The notes beneath the pieces are model-generated. The model saw only the letters and a list, made by a program, of their open reading frames with translations. It was not told the DNA's origin and made no database searches. Positions 24,982 to 33,567 of a DNA stretch of 55,415 bases are shown one piece after another. The number at the start of each line of letters is the position of its first letter. Positions within the stretch are counted from its first letter, which is position 1. This DNA is from Fonticella tunisiensis (lineage in GTDB: Bacteria > Bacillota > Clostridia > Clostridiales > Caloramatoraceae): contig NZ_SOAZ01000019.1 in assembly GCF_004364155.1 (NCBI RefSeq), positions 1 through 55,415 on the forward strand. Reading direction: 5' to 3'. A program made the translations under genes and the position numbers.

Positions 24982-27267
24982 ATGTCAGGGGGGAGGAATT
25001 TGAAACAGGAATTTCAATTACATGAGGTATACCTATCATCACTTTTACATGATATAGGAGAATTTTACAAAAGAGCAGCCCTTGAAGATGACAAAAATAA
25101 GGTATATAACACATTTAAAGAAAAATTGCCTGCTCAAGATATCAATTCACCAGGGCATCGGGAATGGGGAGCATATTTTTGTAAAAATACAAGTTTAGAC
25201 AAAAAAGATGTAATAGCTCAACGGATTTTAGAACATCACAATCCAGTAAGTTTAGTTGGTAAAATTATAAAAATTGCAGATATATTATCTTCAGGAAAAG
25301 ACAGGGAACAAAAGGATAAGATAATAGACTACAGGAATATTGAATCTGTATTATCTTTGGTTGATATAGGTAAAAAAACAAATAAAAAGTATAAAGCCTT
25401 AGGCAAGGCGTCTGTGTACAAAGGCTTGCTAGACTCGGAACAACCCAACATTAAAAAGGAATATAAGATACTATGGGATGAGTTCTATGAAACTATCAAA
25501 AATGAAAAGGATGATGAAAGAATTTATTATATCCTAAAGGAATATACGCAGAACATAAGAAAGGATTTTGATAATACATCTGATATATCTTTATTTTCCC
25601 ATTTAAATACTACAGCAGCTATAGCAGTTTGTATATATAGGCAGTATGAGGAGGAAATAAAAAAGGGAGAATTTGAGAAAATTGAAGCACTTCTAGATAA
25701 ATTAGAAGGTGGGAAATCCCCTGAAGATGAGATATTTTGTTTACTTAAGGGAGATATATCAGGCATTCAAGGCTTTATTTACAACGTAGATATGGACGGT
25801 GCACTTAAGGCACTAAAGGGACGTTCATTTTATGTTGCTTATATATTGGAGATTATTGCCAGATACATTATAAAAAACGAAGGGCTTACATTAAGCAACT
25901 TGCTCTATTGTGGAGGAGGACACTCTTATATTTTATTACCAGCAAAGTCCATTGATAATTTGCCTAAATATCAGAGGTTTGTAGATGAAGTTTTATATAA
26001 AGCCCACAGTTTGGACGTAGCTGTTCTTCTTGCTGCAGAAAGGTTTGATGCTGGTATATTTACGAATAATAATTTTTCAGAGATATTTGATAAAGTTGGT
26101 AAGATGCTGGCACAGGGGAAAAATAGGAAAAATAAAAGTATTATGAGCCATGACATGTTTAAGCCTAGATGGCTGGCAGAAAGAATTTGTCCATATTGTA
26201 ACAGGAAAATGGATTCTGATAAATGTAGTTTTTGCTCGTCCTTTGAATCCTTAGGCGACAATCTAATTAAACATAGGTATATAAGTTTTGAAGATGTTAT
26301 AAATGAAAAAAGACAAATAAAAAATGTATTTGATATTTTCGAGAGCTTTGGATTTAGGATTAGATTTTCAGATGAGCCAAATTTGAAATCCTATTCTATA
26401 TCTAAAGAGGAGTTTGATTTTAAGAAATCTATGTATTACATAAAAACAGCAAACCATCTTCATAAGAACGGAAATGGGGTTGTATCCCTGGATGATATAT
26501 CAAAGATATCAGATGGAATTAAAAGATGGGGCATACTCAGGGGTGATGTAGATAATCTTGGAAAAATATTTCATTCTGGCTTAAAGGAAAATAAATCCAT
26601 AGCCAGGGTTTCTACGTTATCAAATGAACTCGATATGTTTTTCGGAAATTTTCTTGAAGGATTTATTAGGGATGAATTTAAAGAGTGCGATGTAATATAT
26701 TCTGGTGGTGATGATTTCTTTATAATCGGTCCCTGGAGCAAATTACCTTATCTTGCAGAAGAAATAAATAAAAGGCTATGCGAGTATGCAGGAGGTAATC
26801 CCAACATTACAGTTTCCATGGCCATTGAAATTGCACCGGATATTAAATTTCCAATATATAGAGTGGCTGAAGTTGCAGGTGAAAATTTAGATAGGGCAAA
26901 GGATTGTAAAAGGGGAAATTATGAAAAAAATGCAATTAGTCTTATGGGACAAGCAGTAGGTTGGGAGGAATATGATACGCATAAGCTTATAAAGGAAATC
27001 CTTGTTGGTCTTATAAATGATAAAGTTACAAGGAACATATTTAATGTTCTTTATTCTATATTTGAACAAAACCAAAGGGCCAAGGATAATAATGAAATAT
27101 TTAGAACTTGGAGGCTTGTATATTACATAGCCAAATTAAAGGAAAGATATTCAAAAAATAAATCTGAAATAGATAAGCTTATAAATTTAATATTAAAGAA
27201 TCATAATGAGTTATATTCAAAACTTGAGTCAGCGACAATATGGGCTGACCTTGAAACAAGATGTTAG
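24982..27267 (+). CDS. csm1: Cas10/Csm1, type III-A CRISPR large subunit
   Basis: A 761-residue signature protein of the Csm complex. An HD nuclease motif (L-L-H-D-I-G-E-F, His23-Asp24) is at the N-terminus, a first palm-like domain around residues 255-340, a zinc-binding C-P-Y-C ... C-S-F-C near residues 402-420, and a second palm with the intact cyclase motif S-G-G-D-D-F-F near residue 575. Thus both DNase and cyclic oligoadenylate synthesis should be active. The start is uncertain: the ATG at 24982 has only a weak ribosome site, while the obvious GGGAGG precedes a TTG at 25000 by three bases. The gene follows csx1 by 26 bases and leads the csm operon. Confidence 0.93.
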   Translation: MSGGRNLKQEFQLHEVYLSSLLHDIGEFYKRAALEDDKNKVYNTFKEKLPAQDINSPGHREWGAYFCKNTSLDKKDVIAQRILEHHNPVSLVGKIIKIADILSSGKDREQKDKIIDYRNIESVLSLVDIGKKTNKKYKALGKASVYKGLLDSEQPNIKKEYKILWDEFYETIKNEKDDERIYYILKEYTQNIRKDFDNTSDISLFSHLNTTAAIAVCIYRQYEEEIKKGEFEKIEALLDKLEGGKSPEDEIFCLLKGDISGIQGFIYNVDMDGALKALKGRSFYVAYILEIIARYIIKNEGLTLSNLLYCGGGHSYILLPAKSIDNLPKYQRFVDEVLYKAHSLDVAVLLAAERFDAGIFTNNNFSEIFDKVGKMLAQGKNRKNKSIMSHDMFKPRWLAERICPYCNRKMDSDKCSFCSSFESLGDNLIKHRYISFEDVINEKRQIKNVFDIFESFGFRIRFSDEPNLKSYSISKEEFDFKKSMYYIKTANHLHKNGNGVVSLDDISKISDGIKRWGILRGDVDNLGKIFHSGLKENKSIARVSTLSNELDMFFGNFLEGFIRDEFKECDVIYSGGDDFFIIGPWSKLPYLAEEINKRLCEYAGGNPNITVSMAIEIAPDIKFPIYRVAEVAGENLDRAKDCKRGNYEKNAISLMGQAVGWEEYDTHKLIKEILVGLINDKVTRNIFNVLYSIFEQNQRAKDNNEIFRTWRLVYYIAKLKERYSKNKSEIDKLINLILKNHNELYSKLESATIWADLETRC

Positions 27268-27279
27268 GAGGGGGATAAT

Positions 27280-27720
27280 ATGCCAGGATATAATAATGGA
27301 AATAACAATAAACAAAGAAACAATACAAATTATCAAACAGGATTTAATTTTACAGCACAGGATGCCAAAGATATTCTAAACATAAATGAAAGGGATGGAA
27401 AGGTTTTATTTGAAAAGGCTCAAGCTGTGGGCAGGCAGTTAAAGGATGATAAAGTTACAGTTTCTCAAATTAGAAAAATTTATTCAGAAATGAGAAAGAT
27501 AAATTATGATGATAAGGGAGATTATAAATATGAACTTAGACTTCTAAAGGCTCAAATAGCATATTCTTCAGGAAGATTTAAAGAGCTTAAGAACTTTAAA
27601 AATGTTTTTGATAATTTAATAGACGAAACAGTTAAGGGTGGGAAAGAAGAATTAAAAAGATTTAAAGATTTTGCTGAAGCAGTTATTGCTTATCATCGTG
27701 CTGAAAATGGAAGAGAATAA
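27280..27720 (+). CDS. csm2: Csm2, small subunit of the type III-A complex
   Basis: A 146-residue protein. After an Asn/Gln-rich start (residues 1-22) it is all-helical and basic, with V-S-Q-I-R-K-I-Y-S-E-M-R near residue 62 and the long helix K-Y-E-L-R-L-L-K-A-Q-I-A-Y that mark Csm2. In known complexes several Csm2 copies form the belly and contact the crRNA-target duplex. GGAGGGGG precedes the ATG and 12 bases separate it from cas10, as usual in csm operons. Confidence 0.92.
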   Translation: MPGYNNGNNNKQRNNTNYQTGFNFTAQDAKDILNINERDGKVLFEKAQAVGRQLKDDKVTVSQIRKIYSEMRKINYDDKGDYKYELRLLKAQIAYSSGRFKELKNFKNVFDNLIDETVKGGKEELKRFKDFAEAVIAYHRAENGRE

Positions 27721-27737
27721 TTAAGGGGGACAAAAAT

Positions 27738-28556
27738 ATGTTATTTAAAGAAATTTCTTTAAAAGGTAAATATTTAATCGAGGCGAAAATCGAACTTAAA
27801 ACAGGTCTTCATATTGGAACAGCAGGCAATAGCCTGGAAATAGGCGGGGTAGACAATTCTGTAATTAAAGATGCCTTTGGAAGACCATATATTCCTGGAA
27901 GCAGTTTAAAGGGAAAGCTTAGAAGTTTGACAGAATTTCATCATGATAAATTAAGTTTAGGAAATGTAATATACTCAGTATATAATGAAGTAAAATCTGA
28001 AAATAACATTAGGATGCATATGTGCCGAGATGAAAACTGTCCTGTGTGCGGTTTATTTGGAAGGAATCACGGAGAACATAAAGTAATAATAGATAACGAC
28101 GGTAAAATTAAGCCAGAAGATTTTAGTGATGGGATACAACCTACTAGGCTAATTGTTAGGGATGCTATCCTTGATGAAGACAGTATTTCAGATGAAATGA
28201 GAGATAATATGGATTTAGATTATACAGAGGTTAAGTTTGAAAATAATTTAGACAGAATAACCTCAGCGGCAAATCCAAGACAAACTGAGAGGGTTCCTGC
28301 TGGAGCTAGATTTAAGTGCTCATTTGTAGTGAATGTCTATAACGATGATGGAAATAAATATTTAAATGAACTCATTACAGCCCTTAGGCTTTTAGAGGAT
28401 GATTATCTTGGTGGACAAGGCAGCAGAGGATATGGACAGGTTAAGTTTAAAGATATCAAAATTTGCTATAGGGATGCAGACTATTACAAGGGAAATAACC
28501 AGGATGAAAGAAAGTACGAATATAAAGAATTGGGTGAAATAAAGAAATTAGGTTAG
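27738..28556 (+). CDS. csm3: Csm3, RAMP backbone and target-RNA endonuclease
   Basis: A 272-residue RAMP protein forming the Csm backbone and cutting target RNA every six nucleotides. The catalytic Asp is visible as Asp39 in L-E-I-G-G-V-D-N-S-V-I-K-D, followed by the G-R-P-Y-I-P-G-S-S-L-K-G-K-L-R RAMP motif. A zinc-binding cluster C-R-D-E-N-C-P-V-C is near residue 96, and the C-terminal glycine-rich loop is L-G-G-Q-G-S-R-G-Y-G-Q-V. It starts after GGGGG, 17 bases past csm2, and is followed one base later by csm4. All expected residues are present. Confidence 0.95.
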   Translation: MLFKEISLKGKYLIEAKIELKTGLHIGTAGNSLEIGGVDNSVIKDAFGRPYIPGSSLKGKLRSLTEFHHDKLSLGNVIYSVYNEVKSENNIRMHMCRDENCPVCGLFGRNHGEHKVIIDNDGKIKPEDFSDGIQPTRLIVRDAILDEDSISDEMRDNMDLDYTEVKFENNLDRITSAANPRQTERVPAGARFKCSFVVNVYNDDGNKYLNELITALRLLEDDYLGGQGSRGYGQVKFKDIKICYRDADYYKGNNQDERKYEYKELGEIKKLG

Positions 28557-28557
28557 G

Positions 28558-29511
28558 ATGATGAATATGAACAGGTATAGAGTAAAACTGTCCTTTAAAA
28601 CACCTATACATATAGGATATAGGGAAGGGGCAGTTGATTTAACCGATACTATAATTCATTCGGACACCATTTTTTCAGGGATTATCAACTGCTATGCATT
28701 ATTATATGGAAACAAAAAGACTAAGGAATTGGCTGATTTATTTCTCAAAGAAGAGGAAGAGACACCTTTTATGGTATCTTCTGCCTTCTATTATGTAGAT
28801 GATGAATATCTAATAGCAAGACCCTTTAACTTTTCGTTAGAAAGATACACAGAGGATATTAAAGAGGATATTAAAAAGGATAAAAAAGTAAAATACATAT
28901 CTGAAAGAGTATTGTTTAGTAAGTTAGAAAAATTATATATAAAGGGAGAATTTGCCTTCTCAAAGGATATACAAAAGGAAATATATAAGGTTGAGGAGAG
29001 GCCAAGGGTTGTTGTTGATAGGTTTACAAATGCAACACATATTTACTACAGCAGCTGTTCTAGATTTAATGAAGGCTGCGGATTGTGGTTTTATTTAGAT
29101 GTTGAAGACGGAATAAAGCATGAAATCAAATCTGCCATAAAGCTTCTTGCTGATGAAGGCATTGGTGGGGAAAGAAGTTATGGATATGGACAGTTTGATT
29201 TTTCTATGGAGAAAATAGAAAGCAGGGTAGAAAATGCAAAGCAGTATATGCTGTTGTCCCTTTGTATTCCAAATGAAAGGGATGACCTGGAAAAGCTTAA
29301 AGCATATGGGCTTATTGAAAGGACAGGATATATCAGCTCTCCCTATTTAAAATCAAAAAGATATATGCTCCACACAATGATTAAGGAAGGGAGCATACTA
29401 GGAGATAAATTTATAGGGAATGTTGTTGATAATACCCCTTCTGACTTTGATATTCACAGGGTAATAAAATATGGCAAAGCCTTTTTAATTCCTCTAGGGT
29501 TGGAGGTATGA
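28558..29511 (+). CDS. csm4: Csm4, RAMP subunit at the crRNA 5' end
   Basis: A 317-residue RAMP protein that in Csm complexes joins Cas10 to the backbone and binds the crRNA 5' handle. The N-terminal strand V-K-L-S-F-K-T-P-I-H-I-G, the D-T-I-I-H-S-D-T-I-F-S-G segment near residue 28 and the G-I-G-G-E-R-S-Y-G-Y-G-Q-F glycine-rich loop near residue 203 are characteristic. Three in-frame ATG codons lie at 28558, 28561 and 28567; the homology-like part starts at the last. It is tightly packed after csm3, implying translational coupling. Confidence 0.93.
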   Translation: MMNMNRYRVKLSFKTPIHIGYREGAVDLTDTIIHSDTIFSGIINCYALLYGNKKTKELADLFLKEEEETPFMVSSAFYYVDDEYLIARPFNFSLERYTEDIKEDIKKDKKVKYISERVLFSKLEKLYIKGEFAFSKDIQKEIYKVEERPRVVVDRFTNATHIYYSSCSRFNEGCGLWFYLDVEDGIKHEIKSAIKLLADEGIGGERSYGYGQFDFSMEKIESRVENAKQYMLLSLCIPNERDDLEKLKAYGLIERTGYISSPYLKSKRYMLHTMIKEGSILGDKFIGNVVDNTPSDFDIHRVIKYGKAFLIPLGLEV

Positions 29512-29512
29512 A

Positions 29513-30622
29513 ATGAAAAATAAGGTATATAGATATGAATTGGAAGTTTTATCACCTACCATTGTAAGCTCTGGATATGAGATTAAGAATTTTGAAATTA
29601 TAAAACATAAAGATAAAGTACATATACTAGACTTGATGAAAATATTTAGATCCAATAGAAGGTTTATTTCCTTATCAAGCCAAATAAAATATGATGATAA
29701 TAACTTTAATTTAGAAAGCTTCTTAAAGCAAAATGGTTTAAATAATTATCAGGACTATAAAAAGTATGAACTTGACTTAAATGGTACATATTTCAGAGGA
29801 GGAGCAGTAAAGGAAGTAATAAAAACAGCAGGAAGGCCATATATTCCAGGAACTTCAATTAAGGGTGCAATGAGGTCATCATTAATTAGGGCAATGAATG
29901 TAGAAGGTGATTACAAAAGAGCCCTGAGCAATATTTTAAACAGGAAGGTTAAAAATCCTGAAAAAACAGCCGATGATGGAGCAGAAAGTTATTTGTTTGG
30001 TGGTTCCTACAAATCACCCTTCAGATTTTTAAGGATATCCGATACAAGTACATGTGAGTATAATAGTTTAGAGCTATGTGAAATAAAGATAATGAATATC
30101 TGTAATGGAAGTGTAAAATGGTATAGCAGAAATCAAAATACTGATAGAATAAATTTAGCTACTTCAATCTACAGCGAAGCAATTAAAAGTGGGACAAAAC
30201 TAGAGGGGAAGATATCCCAGGGATTTTTTGATTATTTTATAGATAAAGACGAGATTAGAAATATAAAAGTTGTAGAAGATATAGTAAGTAAGATAAGAAA
30301 AGATATTGATAACTACATCGAAAGAGAAATACAATTCTTTGAGAGATATCATATAAGTGAAATTGTAAATTTCTATAGGAACTTAAAAAATATAAAACTT
30401 GGAGATAACGAATTTTTAATTCAAATAGGTTTTTCAACAGGATATTTGCCCAAGTCTGTTGTAAGGAATATTGATAGCAGTTTTATAGCTAATCTAAAAA
30501 GAGTAAATAGCAGTGCCAGAATATATGATGATTTGTTCCCAAAGACCAGAAGGTTAACCATTAAGCATGATAGAATAGGTACACCACTTGGATGGATTAA
30601 AATAAGCTTGAGGGATGTTTAA
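29513..30622 (+). CDS. csm5: Csm5, RAMP subunit at the crRNA 3' side
   Basis: A 369-residue RAMP protein that caps the Csm backbone and takes part in crRNA 3' maturation. Family signs are E-L-E-V-L-S-P-T-I-V-S-S-G near residue 9, G-R-P-Y-I-P-G-T-S-I-K-G-A-M-R near residue 109, and the C-terminal Q-I-G-F-S-T-G-Y glycine-containing stretch followed by P-L-G-W-I-K. It begins one base after the csm4 stop and its own stop overlaps the cas6 start by one base. Confidence 0.92.
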   Translation: MKNKVYRYELEVLSPTIVSSGYEIKNFEIIKHKDKVHILDLMKIFRSNRRFISLSSQIKYDDNNFNLESFLKQNGLNNYQDYKKYELDLNGTYFRGGAVKEVIKTAGRPYIPGTSIKGAMRSSLIRAMNVEGDYKRALSNILNRKVKNPEKTADDGAESYLFGGSYKSPFRFLRISDTSTCEYNSLELCEIKIMNICNGSVKWYSRNQNTDRINLATSIYSEAIKSGTKLEGKISQGFFDYFIDKDEIRNIKVVEDIVSKIRKDIDNYIEREIQFFERYHISEIVNFYRNLKNIKLGDNEFLIQIGFSTGYLPKSVVRNIDSSFIANLKRVNSSARIYDDLFPKTRRLTIKHDRIGTPLGWIKISLRDV

Positions 30623-31300
30623 TGGAAGGTATAAGAATAAGTGTGCAATTTAAGTTAAGACAGCCTTTTTTCTTTAGTGAAAATTATAAGGAACATATAA
30701 ACAGGTTCTTAATCGAATCGGGAGTAAAACATTTTGCCTTTTCAGATCTTTTATGTATAAAGCAAAAGAAATTAAATGATGGATTTTATGGATTAAATAA
30801 GGGTAGATTTGATATTGCAACTTTTATTAATGGTGATGTGATAAATTTAGTGAGAAAGTTTTCAAATGAAGATATGGATTTGGGGAATGGTACACTTCCA
30901 TTAAGCAAAATAAATTTAAGTGGTATTGGCTATTTTTCAGAAGGGTATATGCTCTCTCCTGTATTAGTTCTCGATGATAGAGGGGAGAGTGTAAACTATT
31001 TTAAAAACCCGGTTATGTTCAGTGAATCTATTAGAAAAAAAATTAATAACAAAATATTTAGATATCTTTAGAAATGTTCCACAGGATGATTCATTTATTT
31101 TTATTTTTAGCTCCACACCAGAAATAATAAACTGTAAATTCGGAGTTTGCTTTAAGGGCAAATTCCAGCTGTATGGTTCAAAAGAATTAATAAGGCTATC
31201 CAATATACTGGGACTTGGAGATAAAAACGAATATGGCTTTGGGATGACTTCGAGGGATTTATATTTCTTTAAAAAGAAAATTTCCTCCCAAGTAATTTAA
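30622..31300 (+). pseudogene. cas6: cas6, crRNA-processing endonuclease, split by a one-base frameshift in an A8 tract
   Basis: The first frame (30622-31071) gives the N-terminal ferredoxin-like half; the second (31022-31300) gives the C-terminal half ending in I-L-G-L-G-D-K-N-E-Y-G-F-G-M, the Cas6 glycine-rich motif. The frames meet at eight A residues (31035-31042). With seven A residues there would be one continuous 225-residue protein, a normal Cas6 length. As read, translation stops at 31069 and the product lacks the RNA-binding loop. It may be a real mutation, a sequencing error in a homopolymer, or a gene rescued by polymerase or ribosome slippage on the A tract. It is the last gene of the operon. 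Confidence 0.8.
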
Positions 31301-31395
31301 GGAGAAAGTTTTCTTTTTACACATTATATGTAAGCGTCAAACATTTTCCATATAGAAATGTTGTTTTATTCATGAGAAAATACTCTTTAGAAAAG

Positions 31396-31437
31396 GAGGC
31401 ATGTCTTAAAAGGAGTTTTTTTCCATAAGACAGCCTC
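31396..31437. terminator. Bidirectional terminator between cas6 and eda
   Basis: GAGGC-TGTCTTA (31396-31408) pairs with TAAGACA-GCCTC (31426-31437), about 12 bp with one bulge, around a loop with seven T residues. It lies between two convergent genes and could serve both. Confidence 0.65.
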
Positions 31438-31444
31438 TTGTTCA

Positions 31445-32071
31445 TTATGATCTAGCTTCTTTTATCTTTTGAACAAATTGTTTAGCTGTTGCAGTTATTT
31501 CATCGCTTGTCCCTTTTGTAAGATTGCCGCCAACACCAACAGCTACGCAGCCGTTTTTAATCCATTGAGCAACATTATTAAGATCAACTCCACCAGTTGG
31601 CATTAATAATACCTGCGGCAGGGGTGCCTTTACTGCTGATACAAAAGATGGGCCAAAGGCACTTCCAGGAAAGAGTTTAATTATGTCTGTTCCTGCTTCC
31701 ATAGCTCTTATCATTTCAGTAATAGTCATACATCCGGCCATATAAGGTATTTGATACCTGTTACATAACTTTGCAGTTTCAATATCAAAACCTGGACTAA
31801 CTACATATTTTGCTCCAGACAAAATTGCAAGCCTTGCGGTTTCACTATCTAATACTGTTCCAGCTCCAACCAATAGTTTGTCACCAAATTCTTGTGATAA
31901 TGATTCAATTACTCTATTAGCACCAGGAACAGTAAACGTAATTTCAATAGCATCTATGCCACCATCCATGCAAGCTAGTGCAATGCGCCTGGCATCTTCA
32001 CTATTTTTGGCTCTAACAACAGCAACAATACCGGTTGACTCAATTCTGCTTAAAATTTCATATTTTTTCAT
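31445..32071 (-). CDS. eda: KDPG/KHG aldolase (2-dehydro-3-deoxyphosphogluconate aldolase)
   Basis: A 208-residue class I aldolase that splits 2-keto-3-deoxy-6-phosphogluconate into pyruvate and glyceraldehyde 3-phosphate (or 4-hydroxy-2-oxoglutarate into pyruvate and glyoxylate). The catalytic Glu lies in A-I-E-I-T-F-T near residue 42 and the Schiff-base Lys in I-K-L-F-P-G-S near residue 132; the phosphate-binding P-T-G-G-V is near residue 158. GGAGG precedes the ATG. It is divergent from the RpiR regulator and next to 6-phosphogluconate metabolism genes, so it likely belongs to the sugar-acid cluster. Confidence 0.95.
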   Translation of the reverse strand: MKKYEILSRIESTGIVAVVRAKNSEDARRIALACMDGGIDAIEITFTVPGANRVIESLSQEFGDKLLVGAGTVLDSETARLAILSGAKYVVSPGFDIETAKLCNRYQIPYMAGCMTITEMIRAMEAGTDIIKLFPGSAFGPSFVSAVKAPLPQVLLMPTGGVDLNNVAQWIKNGCVAVGVGGNLTKGTSDEITATAKQFVQKIKEARS

Positions 32072-32397
32072 ATTATCCCTCCTAACAAAAATTTATAACT
32101 AATATTATTGTGAAACTCCGTTTATATAGATATGTATAAAAATAAATTTATTAATGCTTAAAAATGGTTTAAATAAGAATGTAGAAGTGTGGAGAAAAAA
32201 GATTGAATTTATAAAAATAAATTGTTTGATAAGAAAGTAACTTTTAAATATATTATATATAAAAAATTATGATAATGTAAATAAATTTTGAAAAATTTTT
32301 TCATAAATTTCACGGTAAATATTTTCAATTTATCGATTTATGATATAATTTAGAATATTAACTGCAATATTATTAATTTAGAAATGCGAGGGAAAAT
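32072..32397. promoter_or_regulatory. Divergent eda/rpiR control region with promoter
   Basis: This AT-rich gap must hold both divergent promoters. For the rightward gene TTTTCA (32322-32327) and TATAAT (32344-32349) are spaced by 16 bases. A GAAAAATTTTTTC inverted repeat (about 32290-32302) and a TTTCAC next to it stand just upstream, and GTGGAGAAAAAA occurs near 32189; a similar GTGGAGAAAAATTTCAC word lies in the promoter of the next operon at 33365. These are candidate RpiR operators. Confidence 0.45.
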
Positions 32398-33246
32398 ATG
32401 GAACAAATAAGTTGTTTACAAAAATTAAGAGAAATTTATTCTAGTTTAAAAAATGCAGAAAAGAGAGTAGCCGAATTTATACTTCAAAATCCTAACGATG
32501 TTGTTCATTATTCCATTACAGAGCTTGCAGAAACTTGCAAAAGTGGAGAGGCTACTATTTTTAGATTGTGCAAAAGACTTGGATATAAAGGTTATCAAGA
32601 ATTAAAAATTAAAATAGCAAGTGAAGTTGTTTCGCCCATAGAGGATATACATGAAGAGATTAAAGAAGACGACGACTTGTTTATCGTTATTCAAAAGATT
32701 TTTAATTCAACCATTTCTTCATTAAATTTAACTATGAAAATGAATGATACTGCAAGTATTGATAAAGCAATAAATATTTTAAGTAAATCTGAACGCATTG
32801 CCTTTTTTGGTATGGGAGGCTCATCCGCATTGGCCTTTGATGCGTATCATAAATTTCTAAGAACTGGGAAAAGATGTGAATATCATGGGGATTCTCATAT
32901 ACAGTCAATACTTGCTGCAGTTTTAGGAGAAAATGACTGTATTATAGCCATCTCAAATACAGGGAGCACTAAGGAATTGATAGAAAATTTGAATATAGCG
33001 AGAGAAAATAAAGTTAAGATTATTGCTGTTACATCCGACATAAAGTCACCAATAGCAAAGGTATCGGATATTGTTTTGGTTTCCTGTGGTAAAGGAAATA
33101 ATCTTAAAAGTGAGGCGATGGAATCTAGAATTAGCACCTTAACTTTAATTGATTGTTTGTTTGTTGGACTTTGTTTAAGGAATAAAGAGCATTATTTTAA
33201 AACCTTAGCTAAAACAAGAAGTGCAATTGCAAAGAAGAGATTTTAA
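32398..33246 (+). CDS. RpiR/MurR-family transcriptional regulator
   Basis: A 282-residue regulator with an N-terminal HTH_6 domain (residues 1-77; L-R-E-I-Y-S-S-L-K-N-A-E-K-R-V-A and the recognition region G-E-A-T-I-F-R-L-C-K-R-L-G-Y) and a C-terminal SIS sugar-phosphate-binding domain (residues 110-250; F-F-G-M-G-G-S-S near residue 137 and I-A-I-S-N-T-G-S-T-K-E near residue 181). Members sense phosphosugars. Placed between divergent eda and the 2-hydroxyacid dehydrogenase/PTS operon, it probably controls both, with a phosphorylated sugar acid as signal; the ligand is inferred from context. Confidence 0.92.
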   Translation: MEQISCLQKLREIYSSLKNAEKRVAEFILQNPNDVVHYSITELAETCKSGEATIFRLCKRLGYKGYQELKIKIASEVVSPIEDIHEEIKEDDDLFIVIQKIFNSTISSLNLTMKMNDTASIDKAINILSKSERIAFFGMGGSSALAFDAYHKFLRTGKRCEYHGDSHIQSILAAVLGENDCIIAISNTGSTKELIENLNIARENKVKIIAVTSDIKSPIAKVSDIVLVSCGKGNNLKSEAMESRISTLTLIDCLFVGLCLRNKEHYFKTLAKTRSAIAKKRF

Positions 33247-33567
33247 ATTAAAAAATCTGTCAATAAGTAGGTTTTTAATTATGCGAAAATTTTAACTTGA
33301 TAAAATTACAAAATTATTAGTAAAAAACAACTTGACTAATAAATAAAACATAGTATTATTAAATTGTGGAGAAAAATTTCACTAAAAACAAAATTCAGAA
33401 TTTCTTTCAATAAAAATGAAAAAAATTTACAAAAATTTAGAATCAGAAAGAATTTAAAATTGTGTAGTCAGAATGTTTGATAGAAAGTAACATAAATTTG
33501 ATTATTTAGAAATGATAGAACTTAGTGTTAATTAATTAGATTTTAAAACAAGAAAGAGGGATACGGA
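33247..33567 (+). promoter_or_regulatory. Promoter and candidate operator of the sugar-acid PTS operon
   Basis: TTGACT (33332-33337) and TATTAT (33354-33359) are spaced by 16 bases. Right after the -10 box, GGAGAAAAATTTCAC (about 33367-33381) forms an imperfect palindrome where transcription would start, a good place for an RpiR repressor. Further down, AATTTCTTTC and GAAAGAATT are arranged as an inverted pair (about 33398-33460). A leader of about 200 bases without genes follows. Confidence 0.55.
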
